From Sulfurimonas denitrificans DSM 1251 (GTDB lineage: Bacteria; Campylobacterota; Campylobacteria; Campylobacterales; Sulfurimonadaceae): a stretch of 64,000 bases of DNA. The notes beneath the pieces were generated by a model, which was not told the origin of the DNA, ran no database searches, and was given only the letters and a program-made list of their open reading frames with translations. The stretch covers positions 868,001-932,000 of the forward strand of contig NC_007575.1 of the NCBI RefSeq assembly GCF_000012965.1, in the 5' to 3' direction. The translations under genes were made by a program, and so were the position numbers. Position 1 is the stretch's first letter, and each line of letters starts with the position of its first letter. Shown here piece by piece: positions 53,474 through 61,081 of this stretch.

Positions 53474-54589
53474 CTACATCCAAGTTAAAAACTCTATGGT
53501 AAAAGTAGCACCATTTTTAGAATTTGCCGCAGTTATAACTCCGCCGTTTTTCTCAACTAAGATTTTTGATAGATAAAGACCTAAATGCAACTCATTGTTC
53601 ATATCGTTGTCGTATGAAAATATATTATCAAAAGATTCTCCCCTGATTCCACCACCGTTATCACTGATGGATACTTTCTTATTATTAACAGAGATATGTA
53701 TCTCTGGGTTTATTGTATCTCTGAGTTTAAAAATCTCTCTTGCATTATTTAAAATAGTAAATACTACTTGAGAGAACTCATTTTGATTTCCAAAAACAGT
53801 ATCTCTCTCATGTGAGATAATATAAATTTTTATGTCATCAAAGTAGAAAGTTCCCTCAACAATTGTGAGAATCTCTAATATGGTATCGGAGAGAGAGAAC
53901 TCTTTTGTGTCGTATGAGGGTTTATAGAAATTTTGAAAGGTATCTATTGTTTCAGACATAAACTCTAGTATATCTTTTGACTTTTTTAACGACTCTAAAA
54001 AGTCATCTTTGTCAAAAGAGTCCAAAGAGAGTATTTTTTGTCTGTTTTTTTTAGTTATAGATAAAAGAGATGCAAGAGGTTGCTTCCATTGATATGAGAT
54101 ATGCATCAAAAGTTCACCAAGAGCAGCTTGTTTAGATTGTTGATACATCATCTGCTCTTTAAATTTGTTCTTTTGTATCTCTTCTTGAACTCTGCACTCT
54201 AAATTTTTCTCATAAGCCCTCAATGCAAGATGTGTAGAAACTCTTGAGAGAAGTTCATCTGGATGAAATGGTTTACTGATATAGTCAACGCCTCCCGCAT
54301 CAAACCCTTTTTGAATATCCTCTTGTGTATGTTTAGAACTTAAAAAAATAATTGGAATATGGTATGTTTTTGGAGAATTTTTTAAAGTTTTGCAAACTTC
54401 ACAACCATCACTCTTTAGCATTGTGATATTTAAGAGAATTAAATCTATCTCATTTTCACCAAATAGTATCTCAATTGCATCTTTATCATCAGAAGCGCTT
54501 AGCAAGTTGTATTTTTGAAGCAATTTATTCAAAGTGCCAATATTTTCTTCTTTGTCATCTACTATTAATATTGTCTGTTTTTCATCCAT
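53474..54589 (-). CDS. Receiver plus histidine-kinase protein with both phospho-acceptors substituted
   Basis: 371 residues from the ATG at 54589. Residues 5-120 are a receiver (ILIVDDKEEN, FLSSKH, YISKPF), but the acceptor position reads LILLNITML, Asn54 instead of Asp. A coiled linker leads to an H-box-like helix, LLMHISYQWKQPLASLL, in which the normal His before QW-x-QPL is Tyr166. The ATP domain is largely intact: N box TILNNAREIF, G1 ISDNGGGI, and HLGLYLSKIL. It may be a regulatory pseudokinase rather than a phospho-relay. The frame is open to 54826, but that extension overlaps the divergent methyltransferase gene. Confidence 0.87.
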   Translation of the reverse strand: MDEKQTILIVDDKEENIGTLNKLLQKYNLLSASDDKDAIEILFGENEIDLILLNITMLKSDGCEVCKTLKNSPKTYHIPIIFLSSKHTQEDIQKGFDAGGVDYISKPFHPDELLSRVSTHLALRAYEKNLECRVQEEIQKNKFKEQMMYQQSKQAALGELLMHISYQWKQPLASLLSITKKNRQKILSLDSFDKDDFLESLKKSKDILEFMSETIDTFQNFYKPSYDTKEFSLSDTILEILTIVEGTFYFDDIKIYIISHERDTVFGNQNEFSQVVFTILNNAREIFKLRDTINPEIHISVNNKKVSISDNGGGIRGESFDNIFSYDNDMNNELHLGLYLSKILVEKNGGVITAANSKNGATFTIEFLTWM

Positions 54590-54667
54590 AAAAAAACCCC
54601 TACACTCTAATTGAAATATTAAATTATATCTTGTGAAACATAAAAAATAGATGGTATTATTTGCACT

Positions 54668-55312
54668 ATGAAAATATGTAAAATTTGTAGTAACAAAACT
54701 ACTAAAATTGTAGATACAAAAAGTTCTAAAGAGTATTATAAATGCGCTACATGTAATTATATAGCGCTTGATGAGAGATTCTACGTCGATGAAGTGCGCC
54801 AGAGGGCTCATTATGATAAGCATCATAATACACTTGAGTCCCTTGGTTATGTAAAAATGTTTGAAGATTTAGTTTGTGAGTTTGTTCTGCCATATAGAGA
54901 AGAGATAAAAACTTCATTAGATTTTGGATGTGGAGAGGGCGAGGTTTTACCCATTGTTTTAGAGAGAGAAGGCATCTTTTGTGATAGATATGATTTGCAC
55001 TATTTTCCTAAAAAAATATATAAAGACAAAGAGTATGACTTAATTCTCTCAACAGAAGTTTTTGAGCATTTACAAAACCCTCTTGAGCTTTTTGCTGAAC
55101 TACTCTTACATGTAAGGCAAGGTGGTTATCTTCTGCTTATGAGTGCATTTCATCCTAGTAGTGATGAGGAGTTTTTAAAGTGGTGGTATATTAGAGATAT
55201 CACTCATATAGGTTTTTTTGATTTGAATACACTCTCTTACCTGTCAGAGAAGTTTGAACTTGAGATAGTTAAGCATAACTTTAAGAATAGTATCCTATTT
55301 AAAAAAAAGTGA
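54668..55312 (+). CDS. SAM-dependent methyltransferase with N-terminal zinc ribbon
   Basis: 214 residues. A Cys4 ribbon (CKIC near residue 4, CATC near residue 26) precedes a class I methyltransferase fold: SLDFGCGEGEVLPIVL (motif I), YDLILSTEVFEHLQNPLEL and GGYLLLMSAFH. The domain combination resembles methyltransferases with an N-terminal zinc finger of unknown substrate. It is divergent from the degenerate receiver-kinase, sharing a gap of about 80 bases. Confidence 0.8.
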   Translation: MKICKICSNKTTKIVDTKSSKEYYKCATCNYIALDERFYVDEVRQRAHYDKHHNTLESLGYVKMFEDLVCEFVLPYREEIKTSLDFGCGEGEVLPIVLEREGIFCDRYDLHYFPKKIYKDKEYDLILSTEVFEHLQNPLELFAELLLHVRQGGYLLLMSAFHPSSDEEFLKWWYIRDITHIGFFDLNTLSYLSEKFELEIVKHNFKNSILFKKK

Positions 55313-55332
55313 AATAAAAAGAAAATAGAGGC

Positions 55333-55338
55333 TATAAT
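55333..55338 (+). promoter_or_regulatory. -10 box for the YceI-family gene
   Basis: TATAAT 28 bases before the ATG at 55366. AAGGAA is the ribosome site. Confidence 0.5.
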
Positions 55339-55365
55339 TTGTCAAAATTATGTCAAGGAATAAAA

Positions 55366-55995
55366 ATGAAAAATGTAATACTCTCAGCTCTTGTGGTGCT
55401 ATCTTTCGCATTTAATGTTAATGCAAGTGAAAAAAGCGGATGTACTCTAGCTCAAAATGGTAATGTAGAGGTAAGTTGGACAGGGTATAAAACCCCAAAA
55501 AAAGTTGGAGTTAATGGAACTTTTGACAAAGTAACTTACGTTGGAGTAGCTCCAAGTGGTGAAGATTTTCGCTCTATATTGGTTGGTTCATCAGTTGTTA
55601 TAGACTCATCGAGTGTAAATTCAAAGCATGAAGATAGAGATTCAAAGCTTGCAAATTTTTTCTTTGGACTTATGAGTGATAAAAATATTAATGCAAAAAT
55701 ATTAGATATTAAAGCAGATAAAAGAGTGAAAGATGCTCCAAGAACAGGTCAGTTAAATGTAGAGATAGAGATGAATGGCGTTAAAAAAATTACTCCTATG
55801 ACTTATAGTTTTAGTGATGGAATTTTTGAGGCAAAAGGCTCAATCGATTTATTAGAATTTAGCGCAAACGAAGCATTAGCTGGGATAAATAAAGCTTGTT
55901 ATGATCTTCATGAGGGCAAAACATGGAGTGATGTAGGAATTGGTTTTAAAACTAAAATAGAAGCAACTCTTTGTCAGGTTAAAGCTATAAAATAA
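55366..55995 (+). CDS. YceI-family periplasmic lipocalin-like protein
   Basis: 209 residues from the ATG at 55366. Signal peptide VILSALVVLSFAFNVNA, then a beta-barrel domain with VEVSWTGYKTPKKVGVNGTF, FRSILVGSSVVIDSSSV and a hydrophobic interior pattern. YceI barrels bind polyisoprenoid chains in the periplasm. Two cysteines (SGCTLA, KACYDL) could form a disulfide. The frame opens at 55339, but ribosome site and signal peptide fit 55366. Confidence 0.82.
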   Translation: MKNVILSALVVLSFAFNVNASEKSGCTLAQNGNVEVSWTGYKTPKKVGVNGTFDKVTYVGVAPSGEDFRSILVGSSVVIDSSSVNSKHEDRDSKLANFFFGLMSDKNINAKILDIKADKRVKDAPRTGQLNVEIEMNGVKKITPMTYSFSDGIFEAKGSIDLLEFSANEALAGINKACYDLHEGKTWSDVGIGFKTKIEATLCQVKAIK

Positions 55996-56019
55996 GCAGA
56001 TAACTATTTTAAAAGATTT

Positions 56020-56025
56020 TATACT
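56020..56025 (+). promoter_or_regulatory. -10 box for the epimerase gene
   Basis: TATACT about 52 bases before the TTG start at 56078. Confidence 0.35.
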
Positions 56026-56077
56026 ATACAATTCATCTCTAAAAATAATAAAGAGTATGAGTTGTAAGGATTAAAAT

Positions 56078-57127
56078 TTGAAGATACTAGTAACAGGAAC
56101 AGCAGGTTTTATAGGTTATCATCTAGCTAAAGAGCTTCTCTTAAGAGGAGATGAAGTAGTTGGACTTGATAACATAAATGATTACTATGATGTAAAGCTA
56201 AAGTATGCCAGACTAAAAGAGCTTGGAATAGACAAAGATGATATAAAAGATAATCAACTTACCCAATCCAAAACTTATCCAAACCATAAATTTATTAAAG
56301 CAAATCTTGAAGATGCAGAGACAATAAATAGACTTTTTAAAGAAGAAAAATTTGATGCGCTCTGCAACCTTGCAGCTCAAGCTGGAGTTAGATACAGCAT
56401 AGAGAATCCTCACGCATATATTCAAAGTAATGTCGTTGGTTTTTTAAACCTCTTAGAAGCTTGCAGAAACTATGATGTGAAAAATTTTGCCTTTGCCTCA
56501 TCCTCATCCGTTTATGGATTAAATAAGTCTCAGCCATTTAAGAGTAGTGATCATAGCGATCATCCAGTGTCACTATACGCAGCAACTAAAAAAAGTAATG
56601 AGATGATGGCTCACACCTATGCGCACCTCTATGGTTTGCACTGCACAGGTCTGAGATTTTTCACAGTTTATGGAGAGTGGGGAAGACCTGACATGGCACC
56701 TATGCTTTTTGCTGATGCTATACTAAATGATAGAGCTATAAAAGTGTTTAATCATGGAAATATGAGCAGAGATTTTACTTATGTTGGCGATATAGTTGAG
56801 GGTGTTATAAAAGTTATAGATAACCAATCAACACCATCACAAAAATTTGATGCAGCAACTCCAAATCCATCAATTTCATCAGCTCCATATAAAATATATA
56901 ACATTGGAAACAACTCTCCAGTTCAGCTCTTAGACTTTATTAAAACTCTTGAAAATGCCATAGGTAAAGAGGCGCAAAAAAACTTTCTTCCAATGCAAGA
57001 TGGTGATGTAGTCTCAACTTATGCGGATGTAACCGATTTGATGAATGATTTTGGTTATAAACCAGAGACTTCACTAAAGGTTGGAATAGAGAAGTTTGTG
57101 AAGTGGTATAGAGAATTTTACAAATAG
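56078..57127 (+). CDS. NAD-dependent nucleotide-sugar epimerase (UDP-glucuronate 4-epimerase type)
   Basis: 349 residues. Rossmann motif ILVTGTAGFIGYHLAKEL, LDNINDYYDVKLKYARL (typical of UDP-glucuronate 4-epimerases), the catalytic ASSSSVYG and YAATKKSNE (Tyr-x-x-x-Lys), then RFFTVYGEWGRPDMA. It likely makes UDP-galacturonate for surface polysaccharide. TTG start with AAGGAT upstream. It stands alone, away from other glycan genes, and converges with pdxA. Confidence 0.9.
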   Translation: MKILVTGTAGFIGYHLAKELLLRGDEVVGLDNINDYYDVKLKYARLKELGIDKDDIKDNQLTQSKTYPNHKFIKANLEDAETINRLFKEEKFDALCNLAAQAGVRYSIENPHAYIQSNVVGFLNLLEACRNYDVKNFAFASSSSVYGLNKSQPFKSSDHSDHPVSLYAATKKSNEMMAHTYAHLYGLHCTGLRFFTVYGEWGRPDMAPMLFADAILNDRAIKVFNHGNMSRDFTYVGDIVEGVIKVIDNQSTPSQKFDAATPNPSISSAPYKIYNIGNNSPVQLLDFIKTLENAIGKEAQKNFLPMQDGDVVSTYADVTDLMNDFGYKPETSLKVGIEKFVKWYREFYK

Positions 57128-57138
57128 AACTATGTAGA

Positions 57139-58062
57139 TTAAAGTCTCTCTCCAAGTGCAATTGCGCTCTTTATGGCGTTTATGTAGCTTAGCGTTTTAG
57201 CTTTTTTCTCATAAGCGATATCAAAAGCTGTTCCATGATCTACTGAGGTTCTTATGATTGGTAGATTTAGTGAGACATTTATACTCTCATCAAAATAGAG
57301 TGCTTTGAGCGGTGCTAATCCTTGATCGTGATACATGGCAATAAAGTATTTAAACTTTTCTCTTATGTGTGGAGTAAAAGCTATATCTGGAACTAATGGA
57401 CCTATAAATTGCTCAAAACATACTTTTTTATTTGCACTTTTTATAGCTTTTGTGATTATCAGCTCTTCATTTCCAAGAACTCCATTATCTCCAGCATGTG
57501 GGTTTAATCCAAGAACGGCTACTCTCTCATTTGGTACTGAGTTATTAAAATCTAAAAAAAACTGTTTTAACTTTTTATATTTTATGGATGAAGCGACATC
57601 TTTTAGCGGGATATGTTCGCTAAAAAGAGCGACAAACATCTTTTGGCATCCAAGCATCATAATGGCATCTCTCTTGAAGTGCTCACGAAGCAAGTCGGTG
57701 TGACCTTTGTATTTGAGTCCAGCTAACATCCAAGCTTCTTTGTGAATAGGCATAGTTACAACAGCATCGGCTTTTTTTTGCTCACACAAAGATATGGCAT
57801 GAATGAAAGAGTCATAAGAGTATCTGCCAGAATCTTTATCAACGCACCCTTTTTTTACAGCAAACTCTCCGCCAACCTCTGATATTTCAAAATTTGATGG
57901 TATTTTGTAATTTAAAAGAGTTGATGCTTGATTTAACATGTAAGAGTTTATGCAGTAAAGAGGAGCGCAGAGTTTTGAGACCTCTTCATGTGCTTTTATG
58001 GCTATCTCAATTCCGACGCCGTTTAAATCTCCAACACTTATAGCAATGCGCACTTTGCTCAT
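57139..58062 (-). CDS. pdxA: 4-hydroxythreonine-4-phosphate dehydrogenase
   Basis: 307 residues. ISVGDLNGVGIEI, PIHKEAWMLAG with metal-binding His, YKGHTDLLREHF, NPHAGDNGVLG and YHDQGLAPLKAL are PdxA signatures. It works with PdxJ, encoded just upstream, in the DXP-dependent route to pyridoxine phosphate. Its ATG overlaps the pdxJ stop by 4 bases, so both are made together. It converges with the epimerase gene. Confidence 0.96.
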   Translation of the reverse strand: MSKVRIAISVGDLNGVGIEIAIKAHEEVSKLCAPLYCINSYMLNQASTLLNYKIPSNFEISEVGGEFAVKKGCVDKDSGRYSYDSFIHAISLCEQKKADAVVTMPIHKEAWMLAGLKYKGHTDLLREHFKRDAIMMLGCQKMFVALFSEHIPLKDVASSIKYKKLKQFFLDFNNSVPNERVAVLGLNPHAGDNGVLGNEELIITKAIKSANKKVCFEQFIGPLVPDIAFTPHIREKFKYFIAMYHDQGLAPLKALYFDESINVSLNLPIIRTSVDHGTAFDIAYEKKAKTLSYINAIKSAIALGERL

Positions 58063-58850
58063 CGGCTTGTTAATCTTTTCATCTCTTTTACAGCTTCGCC
58101 TAAACCACTAAATATACTTCTGGCAACTATGCTTTGACCGATATTTAGCTCTGTTATCTCAGCTATTTTCATCATCTCATGAACATTATGGTAGTTTAGT
58201 CCATGCCCAGCAGCAACTTCAAGACCGATTTTTTTTGCATGTTTTGCGGCTTCATCTATTGCTAAGATGGACTTCTCAAGTCTGATGGAAAGCTCATGGC
58301 GAGGGAGTTCTAACTCTTTTATGGAGTGATTGGAGTGCGGAAGTGAGGAGCTAAGCATCGCATAGAGATTTGCAAAAGCCCCAGTATGAAGCTCAACCAT
58401 CTCAGCGCCTAGCTCTTTTGACTTCTCAACAGCTTCTATGGTTGGGTCTATAAAGAGTGATACAGGTATAAGATAGTCATGTAAAAGCTCTATCGCATAA
58501 GCTATTTCATCTTCATGCCCTACAACATCAAGTCCACCCTCGGTTGTTACCTCTTCTCTCTTCTCAGGAACTAAAGTAGTGCGGTGAGGCTTCAAGTCAG
58601 TTACGATATCTAAAATAGCTCTGTTTATGGAGCACTCTAGGTTTACACCTACGTTAGAGTATTTCATGATAGCGTACGCATCAGCGTCTTGTATATGTCT
58701 TCTATCTTCTCTGAGATGGATAGTTATCTGGTCTGCTCCGTTTTGTGTGGCAACATAAAGAGCGTTTAAGATGTCTGGGTCATTTACTTTTCTAGCTTCT
58801 CTTAAAACCGCTACATGGTCTATGTTTACGCCTAATTTCATACTGTTCAA
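58059..58850 (-). CDS. pdxJ: Pyridoxine 5'-phosphate synthase
   Basis: 263 residues. LGVNIDHVAVLREARK is the diagnostic N-terminus. ITIHLREDRRHIQD, TLVPEKREEVTTEGGL and VAAGHGLNYHNV line the TIM-barrel active site. It condenses the PdxA product with deoxyxylulose phosphate. Overlap with pdxA indicates an operon. Confidence 0.97.
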   Translation of the reverse strand: MNSMKLGVNIDHVAVLREARKVNDPDILNALYVATQNGADQITIHLREDRRHIQDADAYAIMKYSNVGVNLECSINRAILDIVTDLKPHRTTLVPEKREEVTTEGGLDVVGHEDEIAYAIELLHDYLIPVSLFIDPTIEAVEKSKELGAEMVELHTGAFANLYAMLSSSLPHSNHSIKELELPRHELSIRLEKSILAIDEAAKHAKKIGLEVAAGHGLNYHNVHEMMKIAEITELNIGQSIVARSIFSGLGEAVKEMKRLTSR

Positions 58851-58861
58851 ATTAAACCTAC

Positions 58862-58963
58862 CTATTTTCTATGAAGAGGATGTTGGTAATCATTTCTCTC
58901 ACATGCACTAAAGGTACTCATAACGCCAAGCGCTAAAAGTGCCATTAAAATAATTTTTTTCAT
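58862..58963 (-). CDS. 33-residue putative lipoprotein or exported peptide
   Basis: A short frame starting MKKIILMALLALGVMS with a hydrophobic signal and a lipobox-like TFSAC, leaving a 13-residue polar tail that begins with the Cys (residue 21) and is rich in His, Arg and Asp. AAAGGA lies 6 bases before the ATG. It follows the DUF255 thioredoxin-protein gene by 10 bases, so it may be the last gene of that transcript. It resembles small entericidin-like lipoproteins in layout only. Function unknown. Confidence 0.6.
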   Translation of the reverse strand: MKKIILMALLALGVMSTFSACERNDYQHPLHRK

Positions 58964-58973
58964 TATAAATCCT

Positions 58974-60908
58974 TTAAAAAGTTTGCCCAATTATATCATT
59001 GATACTATTTACATCGTCTGTATTGGCAAAACAACTCTTATCTCCACATATCATAAAACCTTTATCTTCAGAGACTTTTTTAAATATAAAAGGATAGTCT
59101 AAAGAGGCTATTTTTAGGGCGTTTGACTCTAAGTTTTTCTGCTCTGATTTTACAACTCTATCACCCCTTAAGTAGCGCAACATTTGGCGTAACATGTAAG
59201 GGTAGATAACAGGTCTTCTTCCTAACTCGTATGAGTTGTATTCTAGCGTTTTAAAGGCAAAATGGTTATATTTCTCATCTTCTAAAAGAGTGCTTAAAGA
59301 GAGCAGAACGTCAACTATTATGGAAACTGAACTTGTGTAAGTATTGTCAGATATTTCCGCTTTTGTCTCAAACTCTCCAACGCTAAATCTCCATGTTCCT
59401 TTATCATAAAACTTCTCAAGCGCTATGTTTGTTAAGTGCTGTGCACGGATAAGATATAGTTCATTTTGAGTCGCATTATATGCTTCAATAAGAGCAAGAG
59501 AGAGGTAAGCATAATCCTCTAAAAAAGCCTCAACTTTAGGGCTTTTATGAATAAGTGTTGTGTGGTAAAGCTTACCCTCAATGAGCATTGTATCTAAGAG
59601 TGCATTTAGCGAGTTTATAGCTCTTTGTGTATAGCTGGAGTCGATTTTACCCAAGTTAAAGAGCGCTTTTATCATCATGCTTGACCATGATGTTTGGATT
59701 TTTTTGTCAATAAAAGGGTACTCTCTTTTGCTTCTTAGAGTTTGAAGAAGTCTTTTTATTTCACTAAAACCTTCAATTCCGTCTTCATCTATAAATCTTA
59801 TAATGTTTTTTCCCTCAAAATTTCCATTTTTTGTGACACTCAGTGCATCTAAAATAACCTCTATATTTGAGTAGTTATTTTCCCTTAAAAGGTTGTAAAT
59901 TTCTTCATAACTATATACAAAGTAAGTTCCCTCTTCGCCCTCGCTATCGGCATCACTAGCACTATACATAAGGTTGTCTTCACTCATAAAGTTATGCCAA
60001 AAATCAGCACACTCTTTGGCAATATGTAAAAAACTCTCATCGTTATAAGAGAGATAAGCGTTTGTGTAGATTTCACAAAGCAGGGCGTTATCGTAGAGCA
60101 TCTTCTCAAAATGCGGTACTAACCATTTATCATCAACGCTGTATCGGCAAAATCCGCCATCAACAAGGTCGTACATGCCGCCTTGTTTCATCATACGCAG
60201 TGTGTGCAAAAATATAGCTTTTGCAGCTTTGTCATCGTAAAGCTTATCTATTACATGTAGAGTACCTAAAGTGCTAACATGAGGAAATTTTGGCGAGTGA
60301 GAAAAGCCACCATAAGTTGTTTCATAGTTATTTTTAACTTGAAGCATAAAGTTTTTTACAAAATCCTCTTTTAAAACTGTTGCCTCTTTTGGGTGCTCTT
60401 TATTATTTAAAAAGTTCTCTATCTCATCTGCATTTTTAAAAAGTTGCTCATCGTTGCTAGAGATTTTATCTGCTATTAATTTTGTAAGTTCAATAAACCC
60501 CATCCCCTCGATACTTCCCTCTCTTGTTTGGGGAGCTATGTATGTTCCTGCAAAAAATGGCTTGTTATGTGGCGTACAAAAGATAGAAGTTGGCCATCCG
60601 CCTGCACGTCGGTTTAATAACATGTAAACTTCTTGATAATGTTTGTCAATATCTGGGCGCTCTTCTCTGTCAACTTTTATGCTGATAAAGTGTTTATTTA
60701 ATATATCTGCGCACTCTTGATTTTCAAAAACATTCTCCTCCATAACATGACACCAGTGGCATGAAGAGTAGCCAATGGAGATAAAAATAGCTTTGTTTTC
60801 ATCTTTTGCTTTTTTAAAGGCTTCATCACACCATGGATACCAATCAACAGGGTTGTCTTTGTGCTGTTGTAGGTAAGGGGAGTCCTCTTTTTGTAATCTG
60901 TTTGACAT
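58974..60908 (-). CDS. DUF255 thioredoxin-domain protein (YyaL/spermatogenesis-associated type)
   Basis: 644 residues. The N-terminal thioredoxin-like domain has [13 protein letters not shown] and [14 protein letters not shown] (CHWC site) and [14 protein letters not shown]. The remainder is an alpha/alpha barrel like those of glycan hydrolases and epimerases ([36 protein letters not shown]). The family is widespread and poorly understood, with no proven reaction. It is divergent from dsbD, which also handles thiols. Confidence 0.92.
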   Translation of the reverse strand: MSNRLQKEDSPYLQQHKDNPVDWYPWCDEAFKKAKDENKAIFISIGYSSCHWCHVMEENVFENQECADILNKHFISIKVDREERPDIDKHYQEVYMLLNRRAGGWPTSIFCTPHNKPFFAGTYIAPQTREGSIEGMGFIELTKLIADKISSNDEQLFKNADEIENFLNNKEHPKEATVLKEDFVKNFMLQVKNNYETTYGGFSHSPKFPHVSTLGTLHVIDKLYDDKAAKAIFLHTLRMMKQGGMYDLVDGGFCRYSVDDKWLVPHFEKMLYDNALLCEIYTNAYLSYNDESFLHIAKECADFWHNFMSEDNLMYSASDADSEGEEGTYFVYSYEEIYNLLRENNYSNIEVILDALSVTKNGNFEGKNIIRFIDEDGIEGFSEIKRLLQTLRSKREYPFIDKKIQTSWSSMMIKALFNLGKIDSSYTQRAINSLNALLDTMLIEGKLYHTTLIHKSPKVEAFLEDYAYLSLALIEAYNATQNELYLIRAQHLTNIALEKFYDKGTWRFSVGEFETKAEISDNTYTSSVSIIVDVLLSLSTLLEDEKYNHFAFKTLEYNSYELGRRPVIYPYMLRQMLRYLRGDRVVKSEQKNLESNALKIASLDYPFIFKKVSEDKGFMICGDKSCFANTDDVNSINDIIGQTF

Positions 60909-61003
60909 GATTATCTCTATTTTTAAATTTTTTGTAGATTAGATAAATATTGCTAATTTTGCGCTTAAATAATGAGCTTAAGTTTTATGATAAGAATTTA
61001 GTA

Positions 61004-61013
61004 CCAAATTTGG
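61004..61013. promoter_or_regulatory. Palindrome CCAAATTTGG upstream of dsbD
   Basis: A perfect 10-base palindrome. A near copy, ACAAATTTGG, lies at 61061-61070; the two flank the dsbD -10 box with centres 57 bases apart. This arrangement suggests a repressor with two operators. The binding protein is unknown. Confidence 0.4.
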
Positions 61014-61042
61014 AATTTTCATAAAGTTTACACTTAAAATGT

Positions 61043-61048
61043 TATAAT
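61043..61048 (+). promoter_or_regulatory. -10 box for dsbD
   Basis: TATAAT 34 bases before the dsbD ATG. The start codon has no clear ribosome site. Confidence 0.5.
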
Positions 61049-61060
61049 TTACTCACATTT

Positions 61061-61070
61061 ACAAATTTGG
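61061..61070. promoter_or_regulatory. Second AAATTTGG half-palindrome in the dsbD leader
   Basis: ACAAATTTGG differs from the site at 61004 by one base. It lies just after the expected transcription start, a usual place for a repressor operator. Confidence 0.35.
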
Positions 61071-61081
61071 ACAATTAATTC

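Noticed and set aside
54590-54826. 79-codon upstream extension of the receiver-kinase frame
   Set aside because: It overlaps the start of the divergent methyltransferase gene, has no receiver homology, and the ATG at 54589 starts directly before ILIVDD with AGGGG upstream.
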